NCBI GenBank assembly: GCA_964653285.1
Contig: CAZZEX010000059.1
Span: 1-28,828, forward strand
Length of the DNA stretch: 28,828 nucleotides
Direction: 5' to 3'
Source: CAZZEX01 sp964653285
GTDB taxonomy: Bacteria > Chloroflexota > Anaerolineae > B4-G1
In this document: piece by piece, positions 1 to 6,704 of the stretch
Position numbering within the stretch: the stretch's first letter is position 1
Layout of the letters: every line of letters begins with the position of its first letter
The notes under the pieces: generated by a model
Seen by the model: only the letters and a program-made list of their open reading frames with translations
What the model was told of the DNA's origin: nothing
The model's database searches: none
Made by a program: the position numbers and the translations under genes

Positions 1-1
1 C

Positions 2-553
2 ACCCCCCCCCAGCCCCCCCGTTTCGGGGGGGAGCACGATCCCTACCTGGACGCGGCCAACGTGGACCTGAAGGCGTTCCGCGACGAGACCTACCGCAAG
101 TACGTCGGCGCGCGGCTGCAGCCGGTGCTGGACGGCCTGAAGGTGATGAAGCGGCTCTCCGTCTGGGTAGAGGTGACCACGTTGGTCATCCCTGGCATCA
201 ACGACGACCCGGCCGAACTGCGGGATGCAGCCCGCTTCGTGGCGGAGGAGTTGGGGGTGGAGACCCCCTGGCACATCAGCTGCTTCTTCCCGGCCTACGA
301 GATGACCGACGTGCCGCCCACGCCGGTCGCCACGCTCCAGCGGGCGCGGGAGATCGGCCTGGAGGCGGGGCTGCGCTACGTCTATGTGGGCAACGTACCG
401 GGCGAGGCCAACACCTCCTGCCACGGATGTGGCCGGCTGCTGATCCGCCGCTCCGGCTACTGGATCCTGGAGAATCACGTCCAACCGGATGGGCGCTGCC
501 CGGATTGCGGCACGCCGGTGGCTGGGGTGGGGATGGGGGGTGAATTTGCTTAA
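2..553 (+). CDS. amrS: AmmeMemoRadiSam-system radical SAM enzyme, C-terminal part (5' truncated)
   Basis: This is the C-terminal part of a radical SAM protein of the AmrS / PflA-like group, whose physiological reaction is not well defined. The reading frame is open to the left edge, so the CxxxCxxC cluster-binding N-terminus lies outside the window. Visible are PYLDAANVDLKAF, the VTTLVIPGINDD strand-loop, the WHISCFFPAYEM segment, and a C-terminal zinc-ribbon-like tail (CHGCG then CPDCG) typical of AmrS proteins. An internal GTG at 62 is not a credible start because the frame and the conserved PYLDAAN stretch begin before it. The first ~30 bases are homopolymer-rich (runs of C, then G) and encode a peptide unlike the family, so the edge may be an assembly artefact. 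The next gene starts 18 bp downstream and is probably co-transcribed. The family call is firm; AmrS versus another PflA-like enzyme is likely but not certain. Confidence 0.8.
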   Translation, partial: TPPQPPRFGGEHDPYLDAANVDLKAFRDETYRKYVGARLQPVLDGLKVMKRLSVWVEVTTLVIPGINDDPAELRDAARFVAEELGVETPWHISCFFPAYEMTDVPPTPVATLQRAREIGLEAGLRYVYVGNVPGEANTSCHGCGRLLIRRSGYWILENHVQPDGRCPDCGTPVAGVGMGGEFA

Positions 554-571
554 TTCGTCGGAGGTGAGACA

Positions 572-2671
572 ATGCCTATCGCAGACAGTGCCCTGAACCG
601 CAATTGCAGAGTTTTCGATGAGCGGACGACGCTGCAACAAGTGCTCGATCAGGTCGGCGTAACAGAAGAGGTCTATGTCGTTGTCAGGTTGGCGAGTGGC
701 CAATATGCCGCCGTCCCGTTGAGTGAACTCAAAGAGACGCTGGATGGACTGCAAAGGCTGCAGGATAAAACGCTGATGCTGAACGCTGCGCTGGGCGACC
801 TGTTGGCGCCACTGGCCGCTGATGCGGTCGAACAAGCCAGTGTGAAGACGTGGCAAGCCGAGTCCCTGAGAAGAGGGGTGCCTGGCGGGCGCCTGGTTGT
901 GCTGGCGGACGGTCAGGTAGTGGGCTTGCTGATGCCACCACGACGAGAGACGGTCCGATCAAGTCCGCCGCTACAGGCAAAAGGGTTCGCGTTGAGCGCC
1001 GGTGACGAGATGCAGCCTGAGGCTGAACCGGCGAAGAAGATCAACGTCCAGATTAGAGATCGAGATGGTAATCCTCATGACCCCGAGACTAAGCCTATTC
1101 AAGTGAGCCGCATCTATGAGTTGGTCTTTGACGTGGCCGACGAGTTGAGTATCACGTCGCTGGTTTCAGAGGCGTTCTTCAAGTACAAGTTCAAATCTGG
1201 CGAGCAGGAGGTGACGATAACCATCCGACTCGCGAGCGAGGACTTTGATATTCTCACCGGGCCGCAAGAGATCACCGTGCCGCGTACCGGCGGGTCAAAC
1301 AGAGCCCGCTTTGATATCAGGCCAAAGGCAGAGGGCCCAGGTGTGATCAACGCTCTCTTCTTCAAGGCTGGTAACTTTATCCAGGTCTTGACACTCAAAT
1401 TCACCGTTGTGGGTGAAGATGGCAAATTGTTTTCCGAGGCCAGGCTGGGGCGCGCGATGGACGTCGCCTTTGCCGTCCAGCCACGTAGCGTGAGCCTGAC
1501 GATACTGTACACCGGCTCAGCCTTTCAACTCATTATGACCGGTGCAGTCGGCGCGACGGCGGTTCTGCCCATCACGCGAGAGTATCTCGCCCATAAGATC
1601 GCTGAGGTGCGCCAGGTACTGCAGGATGAAGTCATCTACATGAGGGATTCCAACAGAGCCCTCGTATACCAGGCGGGGATAGACATTCCCCCGCAGGCCA
1701 ACGAGTTAGCCTTGCGACGCCTGGCCGATGTTGGCTACGGGCTCTTTTACGATGTCTTCTATGGCCCTGATGCCGACGCACAGGCGAACCATCTGGGAGA
1801 TAAACTGCGCGAGATGGCCCGGGGGGAGGAAACGCTCAAGATCCAGATTTTCTCGCAGCACTTCATGTTGCCCTGGGGCCTTCTGTATATGGCCGACGAG
1901 GACGAGTACGATCCGGACAGCATCAATCCAGAGTTATTCCTGGGCCTCAGGCACATCATCGAACACATCCCGCTCCAGCCCAGCATGCATGTGACAGATA
2001 ACAAGATTGACAGCCGCGCTGGCCTGGTCGTCGGCGTCAACGTCAACACCGACATTGATGAGCAGATGGGGGCGCCGCTTGTCGCTGAGCAATTGAGTTA
2101 CTGGGAGGCGTACCAGCGTAGCGGCGTAAGGGTCGTTCAGCGTGAGACCGCGGACGAGCTAAAGGATGCCCTGAGAAACACCCAGCCTACCACTGACCAG
2201 ATTCTTTATTTCTATTGCCATGCCGTTTCCAAGGATCTGGCAGAGGGTGGACCGGATGCTTCAGTCCTCGTGCTGAGCGGTCATGAACGCCTGACCCTGA
2301 AGGAACTAAAACGGTTTGCATCAACCAGAAAGATTCTGCCGGGCGAGCCGCTGGTGTACATCAACGCTTGCGAATCGGCCGAACTCTCGCCGCTGTTTTA
2401 CGATGGTTTCGTGCCCTACTTTATGGCCAAGGGGGCCCGCGGCGTCATCGGTACCGAATGCGAAACGCCAGCGTTGTTTGCCATTGAGTGGTCAAGGCAC
2501 TTCTTCGATCGTTTCCTGGCTGGCGAACCGTTGGGCCGGATTTTCCTGGACCTGCGCCGGAAGTTCTACTACGAACACAACAACCTGTTGGGCCTGCTCT
2601 ATGCGCTGTACGTTGATGGTGACACGCGAATCGTGCCCGCCGTTTGTCATTTGTCTCCTCTCGCGTTATAA
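572..2671 (+). CDS. CHAT-domain (caspase-like) protease with CBS-like N-terminus
   Basis: A 699-residue protein. The last ~260 residues form a CHAT domain, the caspase/separase-clan peptidase fold. The probable dyad is His550 in FYCHA and Cys600 in NACESA, followed by the GARGVIGTE strand and the FLAGEPLGRIFLDLRR helix typical of the family. Residues ~10-130 resemble a single degenerate CBS-like domain (VYVVVRLASGQYAAVPLSEL, then VVLADGQVVGLLMP). Residues ~150-290 look like all-beta, Ig-like sandwich sequence, and ~330-460 form the alpha/beta entry to the CHAT fold (FSQHFMLPWGLLYM). There is no signal peptide, so it is probably cytoplasmic. ATG 572 is preceded by a clear GGAGGTG site. The gene ends 10 bp before an FHA gene. 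CHAT proteins often act as effectors downstream of STAND or other sensors; the role here is inferred, and no substrate can be read from the sequence. Confidence 0.85.
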   Translation: MPIADSALNRNCRVFDERTTLQQVLDQVGVTEEVYVVVRLASGQYAAVPLSELKETLDGLQRLQDKTLMLNAALGDLLAPLAADAVEQASVKTWQAESLRRGVPGGRLVVLADGQVVGLLMPPRRETVRSSPPLQAKGFALSAGDEMQPEAEPAKKINVQIRDRDGNPHDPETKPIQVSRIYELVFDVADELSITSLVSEAFFKYKFKSGEQEVTITIRLASEDFDILTGPQEITVPRTGGSNRARFDIRPKAEGPGVINALFFKAGNFIQVLTLKFTVVGEDGKLFSEARLGRAMDVAFAVQPRSVSLTILYTGSAFQLIMTGAVGATAVLPITREYLAHKIAEVRQVLQDEVIYMRDSNRALVYQAGIDIPPQANELALRRLADVGYGLFYDVFYGPDADAQANHLGDKLREMARGEETLKIQIFSQHFMLPWGLLYMADEDEYDPDSINPELFLGLRHIIEHIPLQPSMHVTDNKIDSRAGLVVGVNVNTDIDEQMGAPLVAEQLSYWEAYQRSGVRVVQRETADELKDALRNTQPTTDQILYFYCHAVSKDLAEGGPDASVLVLSGHERLTLKELKRFASTRKILPGEPLVYINACESAELSPLFYDGFVPYFMAKGARGVIGTECETPALFAIEWSRHFFDRFLAGEPLGRIFLDLRRKFYYEHNNLLGLLYALYVDGDTRIVPAVCHLSPLAL

Positions 2672-2672
2672 T
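2644..2672 (+). promoter_or_regulatory. Near-consensus sigma70-type promoter inside the end of the CHAT gene
   Basis: TTGTCA (2644-2649), a 17-bp spacer, then TATAAT (2667-2672). The -10 box overlaps the TAA stop of the CHAT gene. The FHA gene's ATG begins at 2682, about where transcription would start, and no Shine-Dalgarno sequence precedes it. In such GC-rich DNA this match is unlikely to be chance. It would give a leaderless or nearly leaderless transcript. Confidence 0.65.
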
Positions 2673-2681
2673 CCCCGCGTC

Positions 2682-3503
2682 ATGAGTAAGATCGCACGCT
2701 TCGAAGCCCTGGCGGAACGGCTGGTGGAGGGCACCTTCGCTCGTCTTTTCGCCGGGCGGCTCAGCCCGCTGGATGTCGCCACGCACCTGACGCGGGCTAT
2801 GGAAGACTGCCAGGTTCTTTCCCCTGATGGCACACCGCAGGCCCCGACTCACTACTGGGTCTACCTGCACCCGGACAACTGCGACGCGCTGGCGGTTGAG
2901 CAACCGGCATTGGAGGTGGAACTGGCCCATCATGTCACCGACCTGGCCGCCCAGGCCGGCCTGACGCTGGGGGTCACGCCAGTCGTCCACATCCTGCCCG
3001 ACGAGGGGATGGGATCCCACGAAGTGCGCGTCGAGGCACGCTGGATGCCGGAGGAAACGGACGAAGCGGGCGAAGTGGTCGAAGTGGAGAGTACTCGCGA
3101 GATGGAGACCAGCGAAGAGGAGAGCGAGGCAGCAGTCACGATAGCGCCACTGGGCCGCCCGTTCCTGATCCTGGAAGGCCGTCGCCACGTGAATCTCCTC
3201 CACCCCGTGGTGTCCATCGGGCGCGCACTGGATAATGACGTCATCATCGAAGACCCGCGTGTCTCCCGTCACCACGCTCAACTCCGCCAACGGTATGGTC
3301 GCTACGTGCTCTATGACCTGGGGAGTTCCGGCGGCACGCAGATCAACGGCTATCCGGTCGAGGAATGTGTGTTGCACTCTGGGGACGTTGTATCTTTCGC
3401 TGACGTCCAGGTCGTCTATGGCGAGGACCCGCCTACCCCCATCCCGCTGCCTGGCGGCGAGGATACCCCGCCGCTCGCTCATCGGGAGGTAGAGTCCGGC
3501 TAG
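2682..3503 (+). CDS. FhaA-like protein: DUF3662 N-terminal domain plus C-terminal FHA domain
   Basis: A 273-residue cytoplasmic protein. Residues ~1-120 match the FhaA N-terminal domain (DUF3662): FEALAERLVEGTFARLF, LSPLDVATHLTRAMED, and a central VYLHPDN strand. An acidic linker (~122-150, rich in Glu with Ser/Thr) joins it to an FHA phosphothreonine-binding domain at ~160-245, with the signature SIGRALDNDVIIEDPRVSRHHA, GSSGGT and N222-G. In Actinobacteria FhaA is phosphorylated by Ser/Thr kinases and takes part in cell-envelope control; that is family knowledge, and no kinase gene lies in this window. The frame is open upstream, but ATG 2682 is where the DUF3662 domain starts, just after the promoter described at 2644. 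The stop overlaps the next gene's candidate GTG by one base, which suggests translational coupling. Confidence 0.88.
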   Translation: MSKIARFEALAERLVEGTFARLFAGRLSPLDVATHLTRAMEDCQVLSPDGTPQAPTHYWVYLHPDNCDALAVEQPALEVELAHHVTDLAAQAGLTLGVTPVVHILPDEGMGSHEVRVEARWMPEETDEAGEVVEVESTREMETSEEESEAAVTIAPLGRPFLILEGRRHVNLLHPVVSIGRALDNDVIIEDPRVSRHHAQLRQRYGRYVLYDLGSSGGTQINGYPVEECVLHSGDVVSFADVQVVYGEDPPTPIPLPGGEDTPPLAHREVESG

Positions 3504-3940
3504 TGATGGACGTTCTGCTGCTGGCTCTGCGTCTCCTGCTTGTCATCCTGCTCTACACCTTCCTCGCTGCGGTGCTAATGATGCTGTGGCGCGACCTGCG
3601 GCAGGCGACCACCAGCCGCGAGGCCGCTCGACCGGCTGGGCAATTGGTCGTCCTGCACACAGCGGATGAGAAACTCGCCGTAGGCACCGTCTTCCCATTG
3701 CAGCTGGTCACTTCCATAGGCCGCTCGCTGGCTAATACAATCTCTGTCCCAGATACTTATGCCTCTGCTCAGCACACCCTGCTGACCTGGCGAGAAGGCC
3801 AATGGTGGCTGGAGGATCGGAACAGTCGTAACGGGACACTGCTCAACGACACGCGCATCAGCGGCCCCACCGTCGTCAGCGCTGGCGACGTCATCGGTGT
3901 GGGGCGCACACAATTGAAACTGGAGATACTCAGCCGTTAG
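3503..3940 (+). CDS. FhaB-like membrane-anchored FHA-domain protein
   Basis: A 145-residue protein with one N-terminal membrane helix (residues ~4-29, Leu/Val rich), a short basic linker and a C-terminal FHA domain at ~60-140: LVTSIGRSLANTISV, then YASAQHTLL, DRNSRNGTLLND and the SAGDVIGVG turn. The core GR...S.H...NG residues needed for phosphopeptide binding are present. The layout matches FhaB (FipA)-type proteins, which pair with FhaA in Gram-positive-like envelope signalling. The start is either GTG 3503, overlapping the TAG stop of the FhaA gene, or ATG 3506; both keep the helix. A GGGAGG at 3484-3489 is rather distant, so coupling to the upstream gene is likely. The pair is probably one operon with the CHAT gene as an optional upstream member. 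Confidence 0.85.
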   Translation: MMDVLLLALRLLLVILLYTFLAAVLMMLWRDLRQATTSREAARPAGQLVVLHTADEKLAVGTVFPLQLVTSIGRSLANTISVPDTYASAQHTLLTWREGQWWLEDRNSRNGTLLNDTRISGPTVVSAGDVIGVGRTQLKLEILSR

Positions 3941-3977
3941 TGGTTAGCCGTCAGCAATCAGCGGCGCACACAATTGA
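3903..3977 (+). repeat. 15-bp direct repeat bracketing a dispersed TTAGTGGTTAGC-type repeat
   Basis: GGCGCACACAATTGA occurs at 3903-3917 (coding, end of the FhaB-like gene) and again at 3963-3977, exactly 60 bp apart. Between them, right after the stop codon, lies AGTGGTTAGCCGTCAGC. A related sequence in the opposite orientation is at 5650-5683, on the other side of the next gene. This looks like a small duplication made by insertion of a short repeat, with the duplicated piece now just before the glycosyltransferase start. Confidence 0.55.
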
Positions 3978-3978
3978 G

Positions 3979-5616
3979 ATGAGTGTGTTTCAGACGAGTT
4001 GGAGGAAAGAAGCGGACGCCCCGCGTCTCGAACGCAGCGACTGGCCCTGGCTTGCTAGCCTGCTGCTCATCGGCTGCCTGACACTGGGCGTCTTCGCGCT
4101 CACCGCCCACCGCTTCACCGGCGGCCAGGAAGGTGTCCCGCTGGATGACGCCTGGATCCACTTCCAGTTCGCCCGCAACCTGGCTCAGGGCGATGGCCTC
4201 TCCTTCAACCCCGGACAGCCCACGTCCGGCTCCACCGCGCCGCTGTGGACGCTGCTCCTGGCCGCCGTCTACTTCACAGGCGGCGAGTTCCCTGTCGCCG
4301 GGCAGGCGCTGAGCGGGGCCTGCTTCCTGGCCGCGCTGGTGACGACCTATGCGCTGGGCAAGCGGTTGACGGGCAGCCGTTGGGCCGCCTGGCTGGCCAG
4401 CGCGGTCGTCGCCACCAACGGTCGCTTCATCTGGGCGGGCCTCTCGGCGCTGGAGACGTGCCTGTTCGCCACGCTGAGCCTGCTGGCGATCAGCGTCCAC
4501 CTGACCGATCGCGCCACGAGCCGCTACCGGCTGCGCACAGTGGCCCTCTTCGGACTGGCCGCGCTGTCCCGTCCCGAAGGCTACCTCCTCTTCGCACTCG
4601 CCCTGGCCGATTTTGCCTGGAGCAGCACTTCGCGCATCACGCAGCACGCAACACGTATCACGCAACACGCATCACGCATCACGCATCACGTATCACGCCT
4701 CCTCCTCCCCGCTGCTCTCTTCGCCGCCATCGTGCTCCCCTACCTCGTGTTCTCCCTGTGCGCCAGCGGCCACCTCCTCCCCAACACCTACCATGCCAAG
4801 GCCGTCATTGATTTCCGCCCCGACCGCGATTTCCTCAGCGTGGCGGCCAGGTACCTGATCCTGGACAATCCCTTGTTGCTGCCCTTTTACGTCCTGGGTG
4901 TGGGTGTGCTGCTTCGACGAGTCCCCCTGCTGAGCCTGTGGAGCGCGGGCTTGCCGCTCGTCTACGCCTTCCTCCATGCCACGCTCTACCAGCACGGGCG
5001 TTACCTGATCCCGCTCATCCCCTGCAACGCGGTCATCGGCATCGTGGGGCTGCTGGAGGTGCAGCGCGGTTGGCTGAGGTACCTAACCCCCCGGCCCCCT
5101 TCCCTGGAAGGGAAGGGGGAGGCGGAGACACCCCTCCCCGCATCGGGGAGGGGACGGGGGAGGGGGCTCACGGCATTGGTCAGCCTGCTCGTCATCGCCG
5201 GGACTGCCTGGCGGCTGCCGACGATGGCAAGCCTCTACGCCTGGAACGCGGACAACATCAACGAGATGCACGTCGCCCTGGGCTGCTGGGTAGCGGAGAA
5301 CACCCCGCCGGACGCACTCCTGGCCCTGAACGACATCGGCGCCATCACCTATATCTCTGAGCGGCCGGTGGTGGACCTGGCGGGCCTGATCACCCCGGAG
5401 GTCGTCCCGCTCTTGCGCTCCCCCGACCGGGATTCGCGCCTGGCCGACTTTATGGCCGGGCGAGACGTGCAGTACATCATCATCTTCCCCAATTGGTTCC
5501 CCGACCTGGCCGCCCGCGACGATCTACTGGAGCCGGTGCACCAGGTGACGCTGGAGCACAACACCATCTGCGGCGGGCAGACGATGGTCGTCTACCGTGC
5601 CCACTGGCGCAGATAG
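3979..5616 (+). CDS. GT-C-fold polytopic membrane glycosyltransferase (AftB/ArnT-like)
   Basis: A ~545-residue polytopic membrane protein of the GT-C type, which transfers sugars from polyprenyl-phosphate donors on the outer face of the membrane. After TM1 comes the first outer loop with PLDDAWIHFQFARNLAQGDG and FNPGQPTSGST, the acidic DD motif and layout of AftB-like enzymes. About ten hydrophobic segments follow, with a SRPEGYLLF loop. The C-terminal ~140 residues form a soluble domain (VAENTPPDALLALNDIGAI) usual in this group. I chose ATG 3979 because the upstream GTG at 3940 would translate only repeat-derived sequence. Two DNA repeats lie in frame inside the gene, at 4633-4698 and 5084-5170, adding Arg/Thr/His- and Pro/Gly-rich peptides in loops. 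The exact sugar and acceptor are unknown. Confidence 0.75.
   Translation: MSVFQTSWRKEADAPRLERSDWPWLASLLLIGCLTLGVFALTAHRFTGGQEGVPLDDAWIHFQFARNLAQGDGLSFNPGQPTSGSTAPLWTLLLAAVYFTGGEFPVAGQALSGACFLAALVTTYALGKRLTGSRWAAWLASAVVATNGRFIWAGLSALETCLFATLSLLAISVHLTDRATSRYRLRTVALFGLAALSRPEGYLLFALALADFAWSSTSRITQHATRITQHASRITHHVSRLLLPAALFAAIVLPYLVFSLCASGHLLPNTYHAKAVIDFRPDRDFLSVAARYLILDNPLLLPFYVLGVGVLLRRVPLLSLWSAGLPLVYAFLHATLYQHGRYLIPLIPCNAVIGIVGLLEVQRGWLRYLTPRPPSLEGKGEAETPLPASGRGRGRGLTALVSLLVIAGTAWRLPTMASLYAWNADNINEMHVALGCWVAENTPPDALLALNDIGAITYISERPVVDLAGLITPEVVPLLRSPDRDSRLADFMAGRDVQYIIIFPNWFPDLAARDDLLEPVHQVTLEHNTICGGQTMVVYRAHWRR
4633..4698 (+). repeat. In-frame CGCATCACG-type short tandem repeat inside the glycosyltransferase gene
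   Basis: A run of about seven degenerate 8-10-bp units (CGCATCACG, CGCAACACG, CGTATCACG) within the coding sequence. It encodes a repeating Arg-Ile-Thr-His/Gln-His peptide at residues ~219-240, in a loop before a membrane helix. The frame stays open. From memory, similar ATCACGC strings are dispersed between genes in Anaerolineae genomes. Confidence 0.8.
5084..5170 (+). repeat. In-frame double-hairpin palindromic element inside the glycosyltransferase gene
   Basis: Two perfect hairpins side by side. The first is CCCCCTTCCCT (5095-5105), loop GGA, AGGGAAGGGGG (5109-5119). The second is CCCCTCCCC (5131-5139), loop GCATC, GGGGAGGGG (5145-5153). A G-rich tail follows. The element is read through in frame as a Pro/Gly/Arg-rich insert at residues ~370-397 between two membrane segments. 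It has the form of a REP-like dispersed repeat. Confidence 0.8.
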
Positions 5617-5649
5617 AGTTGGTGGGGTAAAATAGAAGATGCCAGCAGA

Positions 5650-5683
5650 TGACTGCTAACCACTGGCTGCTAACTGCTGACGT
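5650..5683 (+). repeat. Intergenic CTGCTAACCACTGGCTGCTAAC repeat before mtnP
   Basis: Contains ACTGCTAACCACT and GCTGCTAACTGCTGA. Its reverse complement resembles the AGTGGTTAGCCGTCAGC element at 3939-3955, so the glycosyltransferase gene is bracketed by inverted copies of one short repeat family. No clear promoter or terminator is seen in the 86-bp gap apart from the mtnP ribosome binding site. Confidence 0.55.
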
Positions 5684-5702
5684 CAACAAAGGAGTGTAAC
5701 CA

Positions 5703-6575
5703 ATGACCAAGAACCCCATCCACATCGGCGTCATCGGCGGCAGTGGCCTCTACCAGATGGAGGGGCTGACCGATGTTGAGGAACGGAACATCTCCACCCC
5801 CTTCGGTGATCCCTCCGACGCCATCGTCATCGGCACACTGGAGGGAGTGCGTGTCGCCTTCGTCGCCCGCCACGGCCGGGGCCACCGCATTATGCCCACC
5901 GAGGTCAACTACCGGGCCAACATCTTCGCCCTCAAGAGCCTGGGCGTCGAGCAGGTCATCTCCGTCTCCGCCTGCGGCTCCTTGCGGGAGCACCTGCACC
6001 CAGGCGAGGTGGTCGTCCCTGACCAGTTGTTCGACTTCACCAGGAAGCGGGTGTACACCTTCTTCGGCGATGGGCTGGTGACCCACGTCGGCGTGGCCGA
6101 CCCCTTCTGCCCGCGCCTATCGGCCCTCCTGGCCGGCGCGGTGGAGGAGGCCGGCGGCACGGTCCATCGAGGCGGGTGCTTCATCACCATCGAAGGTCCT
6201 CGTTTCTCCACCCAGGGGGAGAGTTTCGCCTACCGCGCCTGGGGGATGGACATCATCGGCATGACCACCTCCCCGGAGGCCTTCCTGGCCCGCGAGGCGG
6301 AGATGTGCTACGCGGTGATGGCGCACGTCACGGACTACGACGTCTGGCACGAGACGGAGGAGCCGGTCAGCGTCGAGGTGGTCATCCGCATCCTCCAGCA
6401 GAACGCCGCCCTGGCTCAGCGGGCCATCCGACTCCTGGTCACCCGGCTGGCGAGGGCCGAGCGCGCCTGTGACTGCCAGGACACCCTGGCGACTGCCATC
6501 ATCACTCAGCGGGACCTGATCCCGGAGGACCTCAAGGAAAAACTGGCGCCTATCGTGGGGAAGTACCTGGCATAG
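5703..6575 (+). CDS. mtnP: S-methyl-5'-thioadenosine phosphorylase
   Basis: A 290-residue cytoplasmic enzyme of the trimeric purine nucleoside phosphorylase family. It splits 5'-methylthioadenosine with phosphate into adenine and methylthioribose-1-phosphate, the first step of methionine salvage. The phosphate-binding GGSGLY (residues 12-17), RHGRGH (56-61), the EGPRFST loop (164-170), GMDIIGMTTSPEA (181-193), and an Asp pair at TDYDVW (~210-215) that selects the 6-amino purine base are all visible. The length is normal. ATG 5703 has a good AGGAG site at 5690-5694. It stands alone here, without mtnA or other salvage genes, flanked by dispersed repeats on both sides. Confidence 0.95.
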   Translation: MTKNPIHIGVIGGSGLYQMEGLTDVEERNISTPFGDPSDAIVIGTLEGVRVAFVARHGRGHRIMPTEVNYRANIFALKSLGVEQVISVSACGSLREHLHPGEVVVPDQLFDFTRKRVYTFFGDGLVTHVGVADPFCPRLSALLAGAVEEAGGTVHRGGCFITIEGPRFSTQGESFAYRAWGMDIIGMTTSPEAFLAREAEMCYAVMAHVTDYDVWHETEEPVSVEVVIRILQQNAALAQRAIRLLVTRLARAERACDCQDTLATAIITQRDLIPEDLKEKLAPIVGKYLA

Positions 6576-6623
6576 ACAACCGGTGTAGAGAGCAGAACGC
6601 CATCGCCTGGTGCTGCCGAAACA

Positions 6624-6658
6624 GAGATTCTTCGCTCCCTTCGGTCGCTCAGAATGAC
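6624..6658 (+). repeat. Dispersed GATTCTTCGCTCC...CTCAGAATGAC repeat
   Basis: A 35-bp element with terminal inverted ATTCT/AGAAT and internal TTCGCTCCCTTCGGTCGCTC, between mtnP and the next gene. Strings of this kind are widely dispersed in several bacterial phyla. The rest of the 129-bp gap holds a TACAAT at 6673-6678 without a matching -35, and the GAGGAGG ribosome site of the next gene. Confidence 0.65.
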
Positions 6659-6704
6659 GAGGGCTGGGTAGTTACAATTCTTTTTGGAAATCGAGGAGGC
6701 TATC

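Noticed and set aside
2445..3482. A 345-codon minus-strand frame across the FHA gene
   Set aside because: It is low-complexity and Arg/Gln/His rich, overlaps the convincing CHAT and FHA coding sequences, and has no ribosome site.
3940..3978. GTG 3940 as start of the glycosyltransferase
   Set aside because: The extra 13 residues come from a dispersed repeat and duplicated sequence, and no ribosome site precedes it. ATG 3979 is more plausible.
4633..4698. Possible CRISPR-like array
   Set aside because: The units are 8-10 bp without spacers, lie inside a coding frame, and have no cas genes nearby; it is a simple dispersed repeat.
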